Source: Gammaproteobacteria bacterium (GTDB lineage Bacteria; Pseudomonadota; Gammaproteobacteria; Legionellales; Legionellaceae). From it: a stretch of 64,000 nt of DNA. Positions 10,299 through 18,988 of this stretch are shown here, one piece after another. The stretch is from positions 1 through 64,000 of the forward strand of contig JANSXK010000007.1 of the NCBI GenBank assembly GCA_024742995.1, in the 5' to 3' direction. The position numbers and the translations under genes were made by a program. The notes under the pieces were generated by a model. It saw nothing but the letters and a program-made list of their open reading frames with translations. It was not told the DNA's origin and ran no database searches. Numbering within the stretch: position 1 is the first letter of the stretch; every line of letters starts with the position of its first letter.

Positions 10299-10508
10299 TT
10301 ATACGACTTCTTCTACTTCAACAACATCAACGTCTGTATCATCCTTTTCTTGTTGAATACGTAGATAAATTTCTTCACGGTGTACAGACACGTCTTTGGG
10401 TGCATTGATACCCAAGCGCACTTGATTGCCTTTGACACCTAAAACTGTAATATTGACGTCATCGCCAATAATAAGTGTTTCACCAATTCGTCTTGTTAAA
10501 ATTAACAT
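10299..10508 (-). CDS. csrA: carbon storage regulator CsrA
   Basis: A 69-residue CsrA, a homodimeric RNA-binding protein that represses translation at GGA sites. The N-terminus [18 protein letters not shown] and VHREEIY with Arg44, the RNA-contact residue, are conserved. The tail after residue 54 is acidic ([14 protein letters not shown]) and differs from the basic or polar tails of many CsrA proteins. The ATG follows GGGAGA by eight bases, and GGA occurs in this site, so autoregulation is possible. In Legionella CsrA controls the switch between growth and transmission; the PHB cluster nearby is a typical kind of target. Confidence 0.96.
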   Translation of the reverse strand: MLILTRRIGETLIIGDDVNITVLGVKGNQVRLGINAPKDVSVHREEIYLRIQQEKDDTDVDVVEVEEVV

Positions 10509-10643
10509 AATACATCTCCCTCATGAGTAACCACTGAACATAGTGCGTGGATATAATCCTATTTGTCCCTAAATTAATATCCTTCGCCATCATTTTACAG
10601 ATGAATTATTAAGAGAACATTAAGTATCTGTCTTCACAGTCTA

Positions 10644-11627
10644 TTATGATGGCCGACCCGCTTTTAAAATCCACGCAGTGATAATCAACGGTAGATAAGC
10701 AATGACTAATCCCTGATAGCCTTGGAAGTAATCCAAACCAACTAAGACAGCAATGGGCCAAAGCCATAGCAAATTGACAATAACCACGGCTAGGGTAACA
10801 AAACGATGCGATTGATAACGACGGAATGCATGTTGATAAGCATGCATAGCATGGGCAAGATGCAACGGTTCTTTACGTACCATCCGCCACGCTAAGGTTA
10901 CCGTAGTATCCACGACAAACACCCCTAATAAAATCAACCATGACCAAAATAATTGGGGATAGATGTGAGCCGACTGCAAAGACCAAATCCCAAATAAAAA
11001 TCCCAAAAACCCACTGCCGGCATCGCCCATAAAGATTTTTGCTTTGGGAAAGTTCCATACCAAAAATCCGCCCACACAGGCAATCAGCACCAAAGGCATC
11101 ACCATGGCGCCAGGCACGCCAAGTGCCGCATACAACATCACCATACCGAAGCTCACACAAATAGCCTCAAACCCCGCTATCCCATTAATCCCATCCATGA
11201 AATTATACAAATTCAGCATCCAAACCAAATAGATCACCGCCACCATCGATGTCCAAACGTTAAAGTGACATAGCCAAGGGCCGATGTACAAATCAGGCAT
11301 CCCACCCATCGCCAACACTGCGCCAGCGCTGCACAACAAATGAGCCAATAATTTTTTACCTGCAGTTAAGGTATATTTGTCATCAAAATACCCAATCAAA
11401 GCCACACCAAACGCAGATACTACTAATCCAATCTGATCAAATTGGAAATAAACCATCGCTAATAAAAAACAAATTAAAAAAACCACGCCCCCACCGCGAG
11501 GAATAGGCGTATCATGTGCAGAACGGTCGGAAGGGACATCTAAAATTTGACGCGTCAACGCATAACGTCGATAACAATCCGTGCCAATCAAGGATAAAAC
11601 AAAAAGTCCCAGAAAAACGGCTAGCAT
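10644..11627 (-). CDS. polyprenyl-phosphate sugar-phosphate transferase (WecA/WbpL family)
   Basis: A 327-residue membrane protein with about ten hydrophobic segments, of glycosyltransferase family 4. Members move a sugar-1-phosphate from a UDP-sugar to undecaprenyl phosphate to begin O-antigen or other surface polysaccharides. Active-site marks are PRGGGVVF, GYFDDKYTL with the Asp pair, NLYNFMDGINGIAG, IFMGDAGSGFLG and the late HAMHAYQHAFRR histidine cluster. It overlaps the DegT aminotransferase gene by seven bases. This supports use of an amino sugar as first residue, as with WbpL, but the sugar is inferred. Confidence 0.9.
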   Translation of the reverse strand: MLAVFLGLFVLSLIGTDCYRRYALTRQILDVPSDRSAHDTPIPRGGGVVFLICFLLAMVYFQFDQIGLVVSAFGVALIGYFDDKYTLTAGKKLLAHLLCSAGAVLAMGGMPDLYIGPWLCHFNVWTSMVAVIYLVWMLNLYNFMDGINGIAGFEAICVSFGMVMLYAALGVPGAMVMPLVLIACVGGFLVWNFPKAKIFMGDAGSGFLGFLFGIWSLQSAHIYPQLFWSWLILLGVFVVDTTVTLAWRMVRKEPLHLAHAMHAYQHAFRRYQSHRFVTLAVVIVNLLWLWPIAVLVGLDYFQGYQGLVIAYLPLIITAWILKAGRPS

Positions 11628-12730
11628 GCAACAGCTACATCACTCAATACCACCGTAATCAGCTCACAGATTTTATCTTGATCTTGCGTGGTCAAATAAG
11701 GATGCATAGGTAAGCTCATGACACGCTCCGCAGCCGCTTCCGTATGAGGATACGAAACAGGGTGTGAAGAGGCAGCTTGCACGATAGGTTGCTGATGCAA
11801 CCCAATTTGATAATGAACCGCAGTAGGAATACCATGCTGTTGTAACGCTTGCCGTACCCGCTCTCTATCTGTAACCTGAATCGTGTATTGTGCAAATACG
11901 CTCGTATTATAAGGCGCGATATACGGTTTGATCACTTCTTTTGGCAATTGTTCTGCATAACGCTTGGCAATTTTGTCACGCATCGCAATTTCAACAGGAA
12001 ATAAAGTCATTTTCTCTAATAAAACTGCAGCTTGCAACGTATCCATACGACCATTGAGCCCCAGACGGGTATGTACATAGCGTTCTGATTGCCCATGATT
12101 GCGAATTTGTTGCATCCGCTCAGCCAGGACTGGATCTGATGTAAAGCAAGCCCCACCGTCTCCATAACATCCCAACGGTTTAGAGGGAAAAAAGCTCGTG
12201 CAAGCAATGGTTGTCAATGCACAAGATTTTTTACCCCGATAGGTTGCACCAAAACTTTGCGCAGCATCTTCAATCACAGGGATTTGATGGCGCGATGCAA
12301 TCGCATTGATGGCATCATAATCTGCACATTGACCATACAAACTCACTGGCATAATAGCCTTGGTTTTTGGCGTAATGGCTGCTTCTAATAATTGGGCATC
12401 TAAATTATAGGTTTTAGGATCAATATCAACAAAAATCGGTGTTGCACCTAATAATAAGATGACTTCCGCAGATGCAAAAAAGCTAAACGGTGTGGTGATA
12501 ACTTCATCTCCAGGGCCAACCTCTAATGCCATCAATGCAATCAACAAGGCATCCGTACCACTTGATGCCGTCAATGCATGCTGCACACCAACAAATTGCG
12601 CTAATTGCGTTTCAAGCTCTACGATTTCTGGTCCCATCACAAAAGAGCCATGTGCTAAAACCCGTTTGATGCGGGCCATCATTTGGTCTTCCATGTGGTG
12701 TAATGGTGTTTGTAAATCAATAAATTTCAT
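11621..12730 (-). CDS. DegT/DnrJ/EryC1 family sugar aminotransferase
   Basis: A 369-residue PLP enzyme that transfers an amino group to a nucleotide-linked keto sugar. It has the family N-terminus MKFIDLQTPLHHMEDQM, the TSSGTDALLIAL phosphate-binding loop, VIEDAAQSFGA with the PLP-ring Asp, and FFPSKPLGCYGDGG with the Schiff-base lysine. It most resembles WbpE-like enzymes acting on UDP-3-keto sugars. The open frame extends 26 codons upstream, but the ATG at 12730 has AGGA eight bases away and lies 27 bases after a promoter, so that start is preferred. It is followed by the WecA/WbpL-type transferase, and the pair likely serves surface polysaccharide assembly. Confidence 0.9.
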   Translation of the reverse strand: MKFIDLQTPLHHMEDQMMARIKRVLAHGSFVMGPEIVELETQLAQFVGVQHALTASSGTDALLIALMALEVGPGDEVITTPFSFFASAEVILLLGATPIFVDIDPKTYNLDAQLLEAAITPKTKAIMPVSLYGQCADYDAINAIASRHQIPVIEDAAQSFGATYRGKKSCALTTIACTSFFPSKPLGCYGDGGACFTSDPVLAERMQQIRNHGQSERYVHTRLGLNGRMDTLQAAVLLEKMTLFPVEIAMRDKIAKRYAEQLPKEVIKPYIAPYNTSVFAQYTIQVTDRERVRQALQQHGIPTAVHYQIGLHQQPIVQAASSHPVSYPHTEAAAERVMSLPMHPYLTTQDQDKICELITVVLSDVAVAC

Positions 12731-12757
12731 GGATTTTTTCCTATAAATTTGGTGCAA

Positions 12758-12786
12758 ATAGTACCAATCATCATGAATAACGTCAA
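12758..12786 (-). promoter_or_regulatory. promoter of the aminotransferase-glycosyltransferase pair
   Basis: On the minus strand TTGACG (12786-12781) and TACTAT (12763-12758) are separated by 17 bases. It lies inside the longest open frame of the aminotransferase and so supports the downstream start at 12730. Confidence 0.5.
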
Positions 12787-12946
12787 CTTGTCTTCCATTA
12801 AATGGCATCTTGTTGTAATAAAAATCATTAAGTCTTCATATCTAGCAAAAAAAGAATAAAATGTGAAAAATTAGAAAAGAAGATTCGCAATCTGTGATGA
12901 ATTGCAGATATACTCTCACGAATACACAAACTACAGGGATAAGTAC

Positions 12947-13765
12947 ATGCCGCTGAAGGCCATTTATAACTCCATTGCCAGTCAGTACGATACTGCTGAT
13001 TGCTTTGGATCTATCACGGAAAGTCATGATTGTGCGATTGAACAAATCAACCAAGCCAATATCGACACCGCATCTCATTGTAATATTTTAGACATGGGTG
13101 TTGGAGATGGTTCTTTTTTACGAAAAATCAAACCTTATTTTCCTGCTGCTGACTTAACAGGCATCGATGTTTCAGACGAAATGTTGAAACGTGCTGGTAC
13201 TGATTTATCGCTTAACGCTATCGAAGCCAGTGCAGCACAAGCAACGCAGTATGTACCCGCCAATAGCCAAGACTTGGTGCTTGCACATTTCATTAATGCA
13301 TATATCCCAATCAAAACATTGTTTCAACAAGCGCAAACATTGACGCGCGATCAGGGACATTTTTCCATCATTACCACGACCTATGAATCTTTCCCAGTTG
13401 CGCAACAGCATTTGGCTAATTTTATCGCTCGTGAATCACTACTCAGTAGTATTGTAGGACATTATTACAAAGCTGTGGTTAAAAATACAACCGTTGCGGC
13501 AGGAGAAGAAGAATTATTACAGGCATTTGATGATCATAAATTCGAAGTTTTAGAACATAAGCGTCTTTATATTCCCATTACCCTAAATAATATTGATGAA
13601 TTGGCATTATTTGGGATCGAAGGCACATGGTTCTTAAACACGCTTTCTATTCGCATGTTACCGAAAAAGTTTCTATTGCAGCGCATCAAGCGCCTCTTTC
13701 ATAAAATTTTTACTTTCCCGTATGAAGATACCCATGTGATTGATGTGGTCTTAGCTAAAAAATGA
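12947..13765 (+). CDS. class I SAM-dependent methyltransferase
   Basis: A 272-residue Rossmann-fold methyltransferase. SAM-binding motif I is ILDMGVGDGSFLRKI, followed by the acidic strand end LTGIDVSDEMLKRA and, further on, SQDLVLAHFINAYI in the position of motif IV. The C-terminal half has an AdoMet-dependent small-molecule methyltransferase look; there are no membrane segments. The frame is open 15 codons further upstream, but the ATG at 12947 has AGGGAT at good spacing. It is convergent with rdgB and has no obvious partner. The substrate is unknown; quinone or lipid methylation is possible but not supported by any specific motif. Confidence 0.8.
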   Translation: MPLKAIYNSIASQYDTADCFGSITESHDCAIEQINQANIDTASHCNILDMGVGDGSFLRKIKPYFPAADLTGIDVSDEMLKRAGTDLSLNAIEASAAQATQYVPANSQDLVLAHFINAYIPIKTLFQQAQTLTRDQGHFSIITTTYESFPVAQQHLANFIARESLLSSIVGHYYKAVVKNTTVAAGEEELLQAFDDHKFEVLEHKRLYIPITLNNIDELALFGIEGTWFLNTLSIRMLPKKFLLQRIKRLFHKIFTFPYEDTHVIDVVLAKK

Positions 13766-13776
13766 TGCTAAGGAGC

Positions 13777-14379
13777 TCATAAAATACAAGACGTTGTGAG
13801 ATCTAGTGCTTGTCTCAATCCGTGCAGTGCTTGTGCCCGATGGCTGATCTTGTTTTTTTGAGCAGAGGGCAATTCGGAGAGTGTCAATTGTTGTGATGGC
13901 AGGAAAAATATTGGGTCATAACCAAATCCTCCTGAGCCCTTTGGGCTGTGAGTAATCATACCATCCATTCGACCACTTGCCAAAATGGGGGTGGGATCTT
14001 CCGGGTAGCGCACCAAAGCCATGGCACAGTAAAAATAAGCTTGGCGCGCGCCGGTTTCAACGTCCTCCATTAAACTTAAAACTTTCGAAATATTATCTGC
14101 ATCTGTAGCCTCTAGGCCTGCAAAACGTGCAGAATAAATACCAGGCCGCCCTTGTAAAGCTGCGATGACCAAACCAGAATCATCCGCCAGCGCTGGTTGC
14201 GCACTATGCTGACTCGCATTGCGTGCTTTGATCAAAGCATTTTCAACAAAACTCAAGCCGGTTTCTTCTACTTCAGGAATCTGACATTGCGCTTGTGGTA
14301 TACATGAAATAGGCGCCAACAACGCAGTCAACTCGGCTATTTTTCCTTGGGAATGGGTCGCTAAAATCAGAGTATCCAA
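13777..14379 (-). CDS. rdgB: dITP/XTP pyrophosphatase
   Basis: A 200-residue Ham1/RdgB protein that hydrolyses non-canonical purine nucleoside triphosphates to protect DNA and RNA. Motifs are ATHSQGKIAEL at the N-terminus, ADDSGLVIAALQGRPGIYSARFAG with the catalytic Asp, GSGGFGYDPIFF and SHRAQAL at the C-terminus. The start is a TTG at 14379 with AGGTG eight bases upstream; that site is formed by the last codons of phaR, and the gap is three bases. This places rdgB as the last gene of the PHB string, probably by co-transcription rather than shared function. Confidence 0.93.
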   Translation of the reverse strand: MDTLILATHSQGKIAELTALLAPISCIPQAQCQIPEVEETGLSFVENALIKARNASQHSAQPALADDSGLVIAALQGRPGIYSARFAGLEATDADNISKVLSLMEDVETGARQAYFYCAMALVRYPEDPTPILASGRMDGMITHSPKGSGGFGYDPIFFLPSQQLTLSELPSAQKNKISHRAQALHGLRQALDLTTSCIL

Positions 14380-14382
14380 TGC

Positions 14383-14817
14383 TTAATCACCTCTTTGCCG
14401 AAACAAATCTTGCCAGGATTTTACCAAATCTTCAGATTGTTTGGTCAAAAATTCTGTGGTTTTCTGGATACCTTCGGTAACAGGATCCACCTGCTCTTGA
14501 AAGCTCAAAAACATTTTTTCCAACAACCCTTTATATTGATGACTCATAGGGTGCTGAGAGAATTTGATCAATTGGCGTAATATTTTCGGAGACAAGACAT
14601 TGGCAGAATTAGCCTCTAAATCCACAAAGATTTGCAATAATGTCGCATTGGTCAAATCTTTGTCTGTATTCACGTCCAACACACGAAAATCGATATCATG
14701 AAACACATAACCATGTAATTCTTCAATCGTGATATATTGACTACGCGCTACATCATACAAGCGTCGATTTTTGTATTTTTTAATCAATCTTATCTTGTCT
14801 TGGTTTTCTGCTGTCAT
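14383..14817 (-). CDS. phaR: polyhydroxyalkanoate synthesis repressor PhaR
   Basis: A 144-residue protein with the PHB accumulation regulator N-terminal domain: IRLIKKYKNRRLYDVARSQYITIEEL (split across residues about 8-33), then the second PHB-accumulation domain around residues 60-105. PhaR binds DNA and also PHB granules; when polymer is absent it represses the phasin gene, and granules titrate it away. The frame can be read from a TTG at 14829, but the ATG at 14817 has GAGG six bases upstream and is preferred. It lies directly after phaB (8-base gap). Confidence 0.93.
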   Translation of the reverse strand: MTAENQDKIRLIKKYKNRRLYDVARSQYITIEELHGYVFHDIDFRVLDVNTDKDLTNATLLQIFVDLEANSANVLSPKILRQLIKFSQHPMSHQYKGLLEKMFLSFQEQVDPVTEGIQKTTEFLTKQSEDLVKSWQDLFRQRGD

Positions 14818-14825
14818 AAAACACC

Positions 14826-15566
14826 TCAATACATGTGAATGCCACCATTCACTGCCAAATTAGACCCTGTGATGAATCCACTCCGATCAGACGCCAGAAA
14901 TGCAATCGACCACGCAATTTCTTCCGGTGTGGCCAAACGACCCACTGGAATATTCGCAACAATCTTATCTAGGATGGGTTGGCTGATAGAATCGACCATT
15001 TTACTATCAACATAACCCGGAGAAACTGTATTGACAGTCACCCCGTATTTGGCAACTTCTTGTGCCAAAGATTTGGTAAATCCGTAGATCCCAGATTTTG
15101 CCGAAGAATAATTGGTTTGTCCAAACTGGCCTTTTTCACCACTCACCGAAGAAATATTGATGATACGACCATACTGCCGTTCTATCATGGCATTCACAAA
15201 TTGGCGGGTAACATTAAACATACTATCCAAATCCGTATGTACCACATCATCCCATTGTTGTTTGTTCATTTTACGTAGCACAGCATCATCAATGGTCCCG
15301 GCAGCATTCACCAAAATATCTACCGCGCCAAAGCGTTTGAGCACATCTTGAGCCGCTGTCGCACAACCATCAAAAGAATTAATGTCCATCAAGACATAGT
15401 CAAAATCAAACCCTGTTTTTTTTTGTTGCGCACACCATTTTTTTGCGTGCGCTTGGGGTAAGTGATCGGCAGCAATCACTTTAGCACCCAAAGTCGCCAA
15501 TTCCCGGCAGATAGCAGTGCCAAGATCCCCTAAACCTCCGGTAATCAAAGCGATACGGTCCTTCAT
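14826..15566 (-). CDS. phaB: acetoacetyl-CoA reductase
   Basis: A 246-residue short-chain dehydrogenase that reduces acetoacetyl-CoA to (R)-3-hydroxybutyryl-CoA with NADPH, the monomer for PHB. It has the TGGLGDLG cofactor loop, NAAG at the centre, and the catalytic Ser-Tyr-Lys set in INISSVSGEKGQFGQTNYSSAKSG. The C-terminus ITGSNLAVNGGIHMY is typical of PhaB. The ATG at 15566 has AAGGAG nine bases upstream; an earlier ATG at 15575 abuts that site and is not credible. The length equals the usual 246 residues of PhaB. FabG is the main alternative, excluded by sequence style and neighbours. Confidence 0.92.
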   Translation of the reverse strand: MKDRIALITGGLGDLGTAICRELATLGAKVIAADHLPQAHAKKWCAQQKKTGFDFDYVLMDINSFDGCATAAQDVLKRFGAVDILVNAAGTIDDAVLRKMNKQQWDDVVHTDLDSMFNVTRQFVNAMIERQYGRIINISSVSGEKGQFGQTNYSSAKSGIYGFTKSLAQEVAKYGVTVNTVSPGYVDSKMVDSISQPILDKIVANIPVGRLATPEEIAWSIAFLASDRSGFITGSNLAVNGGIHMY

Positions 15567-15646
15567 CCTTGCCATCTCCTTCAAGCAGATAATTTTATCC
15601 TCTCATAAAATTTGCTGGCTTTCTATAGCTCTTAGACGGACATCTA

Positions 15647-17392
15647 TCATTCATGCACATACTTGCCAGGCGCATCACCTAAAGAAGAGATGGGCAAATC
15701 CACAAACGTTGCTGCTTTGACTGTCTTTCCAGAATGTTTTTTCAACCATTTCAACCATTCAGGCCACCAAGAACCCGTATGAGATCGCGCATTTTTAAAC
15801 CAGTCATCAGGTTTTTCAGGAGAAGATGCATTGGTATAGTAACCATATTTTTCTTTACCTGGTGGAATCACAATACCAGCAATATGGCCCGAACCACCCA
15901 ATACAAATGTTTTAGGACCCTTTAACAACTGAAATCCTCGATAAGTCCCTTGCCAAGGCGCAATATGATCTTTTTGAGTGGATAAAAAAAATGCAGGAAC
16001 ATCGATAGCACCCACGTTAATTGGTTTTTGATGAATTTTAATTTTACCTGGCTTTATCAAATTGTTTTCCAAATACATGCCACGCAAATACTCAGAATGC
16101 ATCGCTGCTGGCATATTCGTGGTATCGCTGTTCCAAAAAAGCAAATCAAATGGCACATGAGGTTGTCCATGTAAATAATGACGAACGAATACTGCCCAAA
16201 TCAAATCTGTTGCACGCAAAGAATTAAAGGCTGTGGCCATCACCTCACCTTCCAAATAACCTTGGGTATTCATATGTTGTTCCAGGGCTTGAACTTGCTG
16301 CTCGTGTATAAAAACACCGATATCTCCGGGTTCGCTAAAGTCGATCAGCGACGCCAAAAAAGTTGATGACGCAATCACATCCATTTGGCGTTCTTTGTAA
16401 TAGGCCAATAATATGGACTGTAACGTCCCACCAATACAAAAGCCTAATGTGGATACCTTAGGCACGTTTAACTGTTGCTGAATCGTCTCAATCGCGGCAA
16501 CGGGTCCCAAGCTCACGTATTCTGCCAATCCCATATGCGCGTGCTCAGCAACAGGATTACGCCAAGAAATCATAAATACAGTGATCCCCTGACTCACTAA
16601 CCACTTCACCAAAGAGTTCGCGGGACTCAAATCTAAAATATAATATTTATTAATCCAGGGTGGAATAATCAATAATGGCACAGCTTTCGTTGTTTTCGTT
16701 TGTGGTAAATATTGAATTAATTCCATCAATTCGTTTCTAAAGATCACTTTTCCAGGTGTCGTGGCCAAATCATGCCCCACTTTAAATGCAGAGCGATCCG
16801 TAATAGGCATCACCCAACGTGTTGATCCAGCGTCAATATCTTGCAGAAAATGCTGCAAACCTCGCAATAAGTTCATACCTTGAGAATCAACTGTCTCAGC
16901 CAATACTTGGGGATTGGTCAGCAAAAAGTTTTCTGGCGACAATGCGTCAAAAAACTGATGCATGAGAAACTGTGCCCGTTTGGCCAAATGATGATCTTTA
17001 CAGTCAATATGCGCTAAAAATTTTTCAACATGGGCTTTCATCAATAAATAATGTTGGCTGATCAGCAAAAAAAAGGGATGCTTTCGCCATTCATCCGCGT
17101 TAAAACGCCTCTGATCCAGCGTTGGGGATAATGTCTTGATACCTGACCAGTGGTTTAATTGGGTTTGCAGCAACGCCTGAGTTTCTTGCGCATAGGCCAA
17201 ATAATAGTCGTGAACACCTTTAGGATCTTTCGTGATTTCTTCAAAAATAGGCTGTAGGTCGTGAAACACATGATTGGTTTTTTCAAAATGGGACAACAAC
17301 GCTTCGGGTTTGAACTCGAAACGCGCCATCAATTCGCCGCTTTTACACAGAATATCTTGAATCAAACTTGAAAGTTCTACACTTTGGTTCAT
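15647..17392 (-). CDS. phaC: class I polyhydroxyalkanoate synthase
   Basis: A 581-residue synthase that polymerises hydroxyacyl-CoA to PHB on granules. The lipase-like box GFCIGG carries the catalytic Cys319. The surrounding region, including PLLIIPPWINKYYILDLSP, ITVFMISWRNP, the later DLLFWNSDTTNMP and VLGGSGHIAG with the catalytic His, is typical of class I enzymes, which work without a PhaE or PhaR partner subunit. The start ATG at 17392 lacks a strong ribosome binding site. The phasin gene lies 66 bases upstream and phaB 80 bases downstream, all on one strand. No ketothiolase gene phaA is present here. Confidence 0.96.
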   Translation of the reverse strand: MNQSVELSSLIQDILCKSGELMARFEFKPEALLSHFEKTNHVFHDLQPIFEEITKDPKGVHDYYLAYAQETQALLQTQLNHWSGIKTLSPTLDQRRFNADEWRKHPFFLLISQHYLLMKAHVEKFLAHIDCKDHHLAKRAQFLMHQFFDALSPENFLLTNPQVLAETVDSQGMNLLRGLQHFLQDIDAGSTRWVMPITDRSAFKVGHDLATTPGKVIFRNELMELIQYLPQTKTTKAVPLLIIPPWINKYYILDLSPANSLVKWLVSQGITVFMISWRNPVAEHAHMGLAEYVSLGPVAAIETIQQQLNVPKVSTLGFCIGGTLQSILLAYYKERQMDVIASSTFLASLIDFSEPGDIGVFIHEQQVQALEQHMNTQGYLEGEVMATAFNSLRATDLIWAVFVRHYLHGQPHVPFDLLFWNSDTTNMPAAMHSEYLRGMYLENNLIKPGKIKIHQKPINVGAIDVPAFFLSTQKDHIAPWQGTYRGFQLLKGPKTFVLGGSGHIAGIVIPPGKEKYGYYTNASSPEKPDDWFKNARSHTGSWWPEWLKWLKKHSGKTVKAATFVDLPISSLGDAPGKYVHE

Positions 17393-17458
17393 GATGACAT
17401 TGCTCTTGTCATCCTAGCGAACTACCCATGAAATGAGATAGCTCGCAGAGACGGTTTA

Positions 17459-17743
17459 TTATTGTTGTTGTTTTTTACAATTATCCTTCGCTTTCAACAT
17501 AGCATTTTCAAAAATTTGAAAAGATTGTTGCATATAATCAATCACTTTACGCCCATTGGCAAAAGCAACTTCCCATTGATGTCCTAAAAGATCTTCAGGT
17601 TTGCTGGCTTTACTCCAGTCTTCTGGTTTGATTTGCTGAAAACTTTGCAATGTTTTGGTGTTCAATTCTACAAACTCTTGCAAAGGTTGCTGCAGATCTT
17701 TAAAGGATTCAGCATAACGGTCATAATCATTAGCCTGTGCCAT
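17459..17743 (-). CDS. phasin (PHB granule surface protein)
   Basis: A 94-residue helical, amphipathic protein matching the phasin pattern: short, no signal peptide, with FKDLQQPLQEFVELNTKTLQSFQ and the second helix FANGRKVIDYMQQSFQIFENAM. Phasins coat PHB granules and control their number and size. The longest open frame begins 22 codons earlier, but the ATG at 17743 has a perfect AGGAGG five bases upstream and a promoter in the right place. The C-terminus is Lys/Gln-rich. It heads the phasin-phaC-phaB-phaR-rdgB order. A PhaR-repressed phasin promoter is known from Cupriavidus and is a reasonable expectation here. Confidence 0.85.
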   Translation of the reverse strand: MAQANDYDRYAESFKDLQQPLQEFVELNTKTLQSFQQIKPEDWSKASKPEDLLGHQWEVAFANGRKVIDYMQQSFQIFENAMLKAKDNCKKQQQ

Positions 17744-17779
17744 GATAGCCTCCTTATTTATGTTGCATTGCACAATATA

Positions 17780-17809
17780 AGTATAGGGACACAAATCAAC
17801 ATTTGTCAA
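17780..17809 (-). promoter_or_regulatory. strong promoter of the phasin gene
   Basis: On the minus strand a perfect TTGACA (17809-17804) is followed after 18 bases by TATACT (17785-17780). The phasin ATG lies 37 bases beyond. Phasins are among the most abundant proteins in PHB-storing cells, which fits a near-consensus promoter. Confidence 0.65.
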
Positions 17810-17917
17810 ACCTAATTGGCAAGAATATACGTTGTTTTAACGAAAAGTGCTCAAGTACTTGTAGGATCTAGGATCGGCGATAAGATATGAGATAGGGCAT
17901 TTAGGCATACGACTTAT

Positions 17918-18013
17918 CCCCCTCATCCGCCCTTTGGGCACCTTCTCCCCAGGGGGAGAAGGGATAACTGCGCCCTCATCCGCCCTTCGAGCACTTTCTC
18001 TCCAGGGGAGAAG
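17918..18013. repeat. dispersed two-hairpin repeat, two tandem copies
   Basis: Two copies of the mosaic unit CCTCATCCGCCC..GGGCACCTTCTCCCC..GGGGAGAAG. Each unit folds into a short GCCC/GGGC hairpin next to a longer CTTCTCCCC/GGGGAGAAG hairpin. It lies between the outer-membrane-type gene and the phasin gene. Related copies are at 30614, 52158, 59825 and 61957. Confidence 0.8.
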
Positions 18014-18063
18014 AACCGAGTTCAAAAAAGTCTTAAAGAAGAGATCGTGCTGCGGCCCTCAGG

Positions 18064-18852
18064 TTAAACCATGATTGAGCCACCCACACCTAGATAAGCA
18101 TCAAACCCACCTAATCTGCCACTCAAGCGGTGTGAAAAAGCGATATCCAGGGTCATATTTTTTCTCGCTAAAAAGACCAAACCACTATTAAAATTATAAC
18201 CACTTCCTAAAAACGGACTGACTTTATTCACCCCATATATTTCTGCAAAACAAGTGAGCTTGGGGGTCAGCGCATAATTGAACACTATGTCGGGACTAAT
18301 TGCAGTCCAGTGCACATTTTCTTCACTTGCTGGTAATCCTTGGTAGGATAGTGTCAAAGAACCCAATAAACCAAATTGCTCGGTGATATCATAACTCACA
18401 ATACCAGAGAGTACTGCCCCCGCACTCTGAGCACCGTAATAGTGACTACCTGAAGCTTGAATATATCTGGTGCTGAAACTTGCTGCTACGTTTTTGTTTT
18501 CATAAAACAAATGCTTGAAACCCATTGATACTGCAGTCGATCCTGAAAAAGGAAACTTTTGATGGTGAGTATAATTCGGCAAATAAATATAAAATTCACT
18601 GAGTTTGGGCAAACCAAGGCGCAACTCTGTGCTCGGGTAAAGATTTTCATCGCCACCTGCCAACGATGTTGCGTAGATATAACCACCTTCTGCATCCGCA
18701 TGCTTATCAGGCATGGTACACACACTATATGAAATGGTCGGACGATTGACGATAGCAAGAAAACTAGTTCCACAATGCCCTACTGTTTCTGCGGCAGCAA
18801 TCATGGGTAACAACCCTAACCATGTGGTCGCAATGATTTTTTTGATTGGCAT
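18064..18852 (-). CDS. exported outer-membrane-type beta-strand protein, function unknown
   Basis: A 262-residue protein beginning with a clear signal peptide (MPIKKIIATTWLGLLPMIAAAE, cleavage probably near residue 21). The mature part alternates polar and hydrophobic residues in about ten short stretches rich in Tyr, Phe, Ser and Gly, such as TELRLGLPKLSEFYIYLP, VAASFSTRYIQAS, LGLLGSLTLSYQGLP-like and LVFLARKNMTLDIAFSHRLSG. That pattern fits a small beta-barrel of the outer membrane. The final residue is Val rather than the Phe often seen in barrels. No close family is recognised. It stands alone, divergent from argS. Confidence 0.65.
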   Translation of the reverse strand: MPIKKIIATTWLGLLPMIAAAETVGHCGTSFLAIVNRPTISYSVCTMPDKHADAEGGYIYATSLAGGDENLYPSTELRLGLPKLSEFYIYLPNYTHHQKFPFSGSTAVSMGFKHLFYENKNVAASFSTRYIQASGSHYYGAQSAGAVLSGIVSYDITEQFGLLGSLTLSYQGLPASEENVHWTAISPDIVFNYALTPKLTCFAEIYGVNKVSPFLGSGYNFNSGLVFLARKNMTLDIAFSHRLSGRLGGFDAYLGVGGSIMV

Positions 18853-18929
18853 GATTTAGCAATAAATCGATTGTTTTTGCCATTGTGTACGCTTCTGCCG
18901 AAAAAGTATACCCAATATATTTGAAAATG

Positions 18930-18958
18930 AGGACAACACAACAGAAAATCGCTATAAT
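18930..18958 (+). promoter_or_regulatory. probable promoter of argS
   Basis: A perfect TATAAT (18953-18958) lies 30 bases before the argS ATG. The matching -35 (AGGACA, 18930-18935, 17-base spacer) is only partial. Confidence 0.45.
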
Positions 18959-18988
18959 ACCTGCTTGTTTTGACGAATCACCACCCTT

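Noticed and set aside
17918-18013. Possible CRISPR-like array
   Set aside because: Copies are only two, internally palindromic and without unique equal-length spacers; the same unit occurs at distant sites, so it is a dispersed REP-like repeat.
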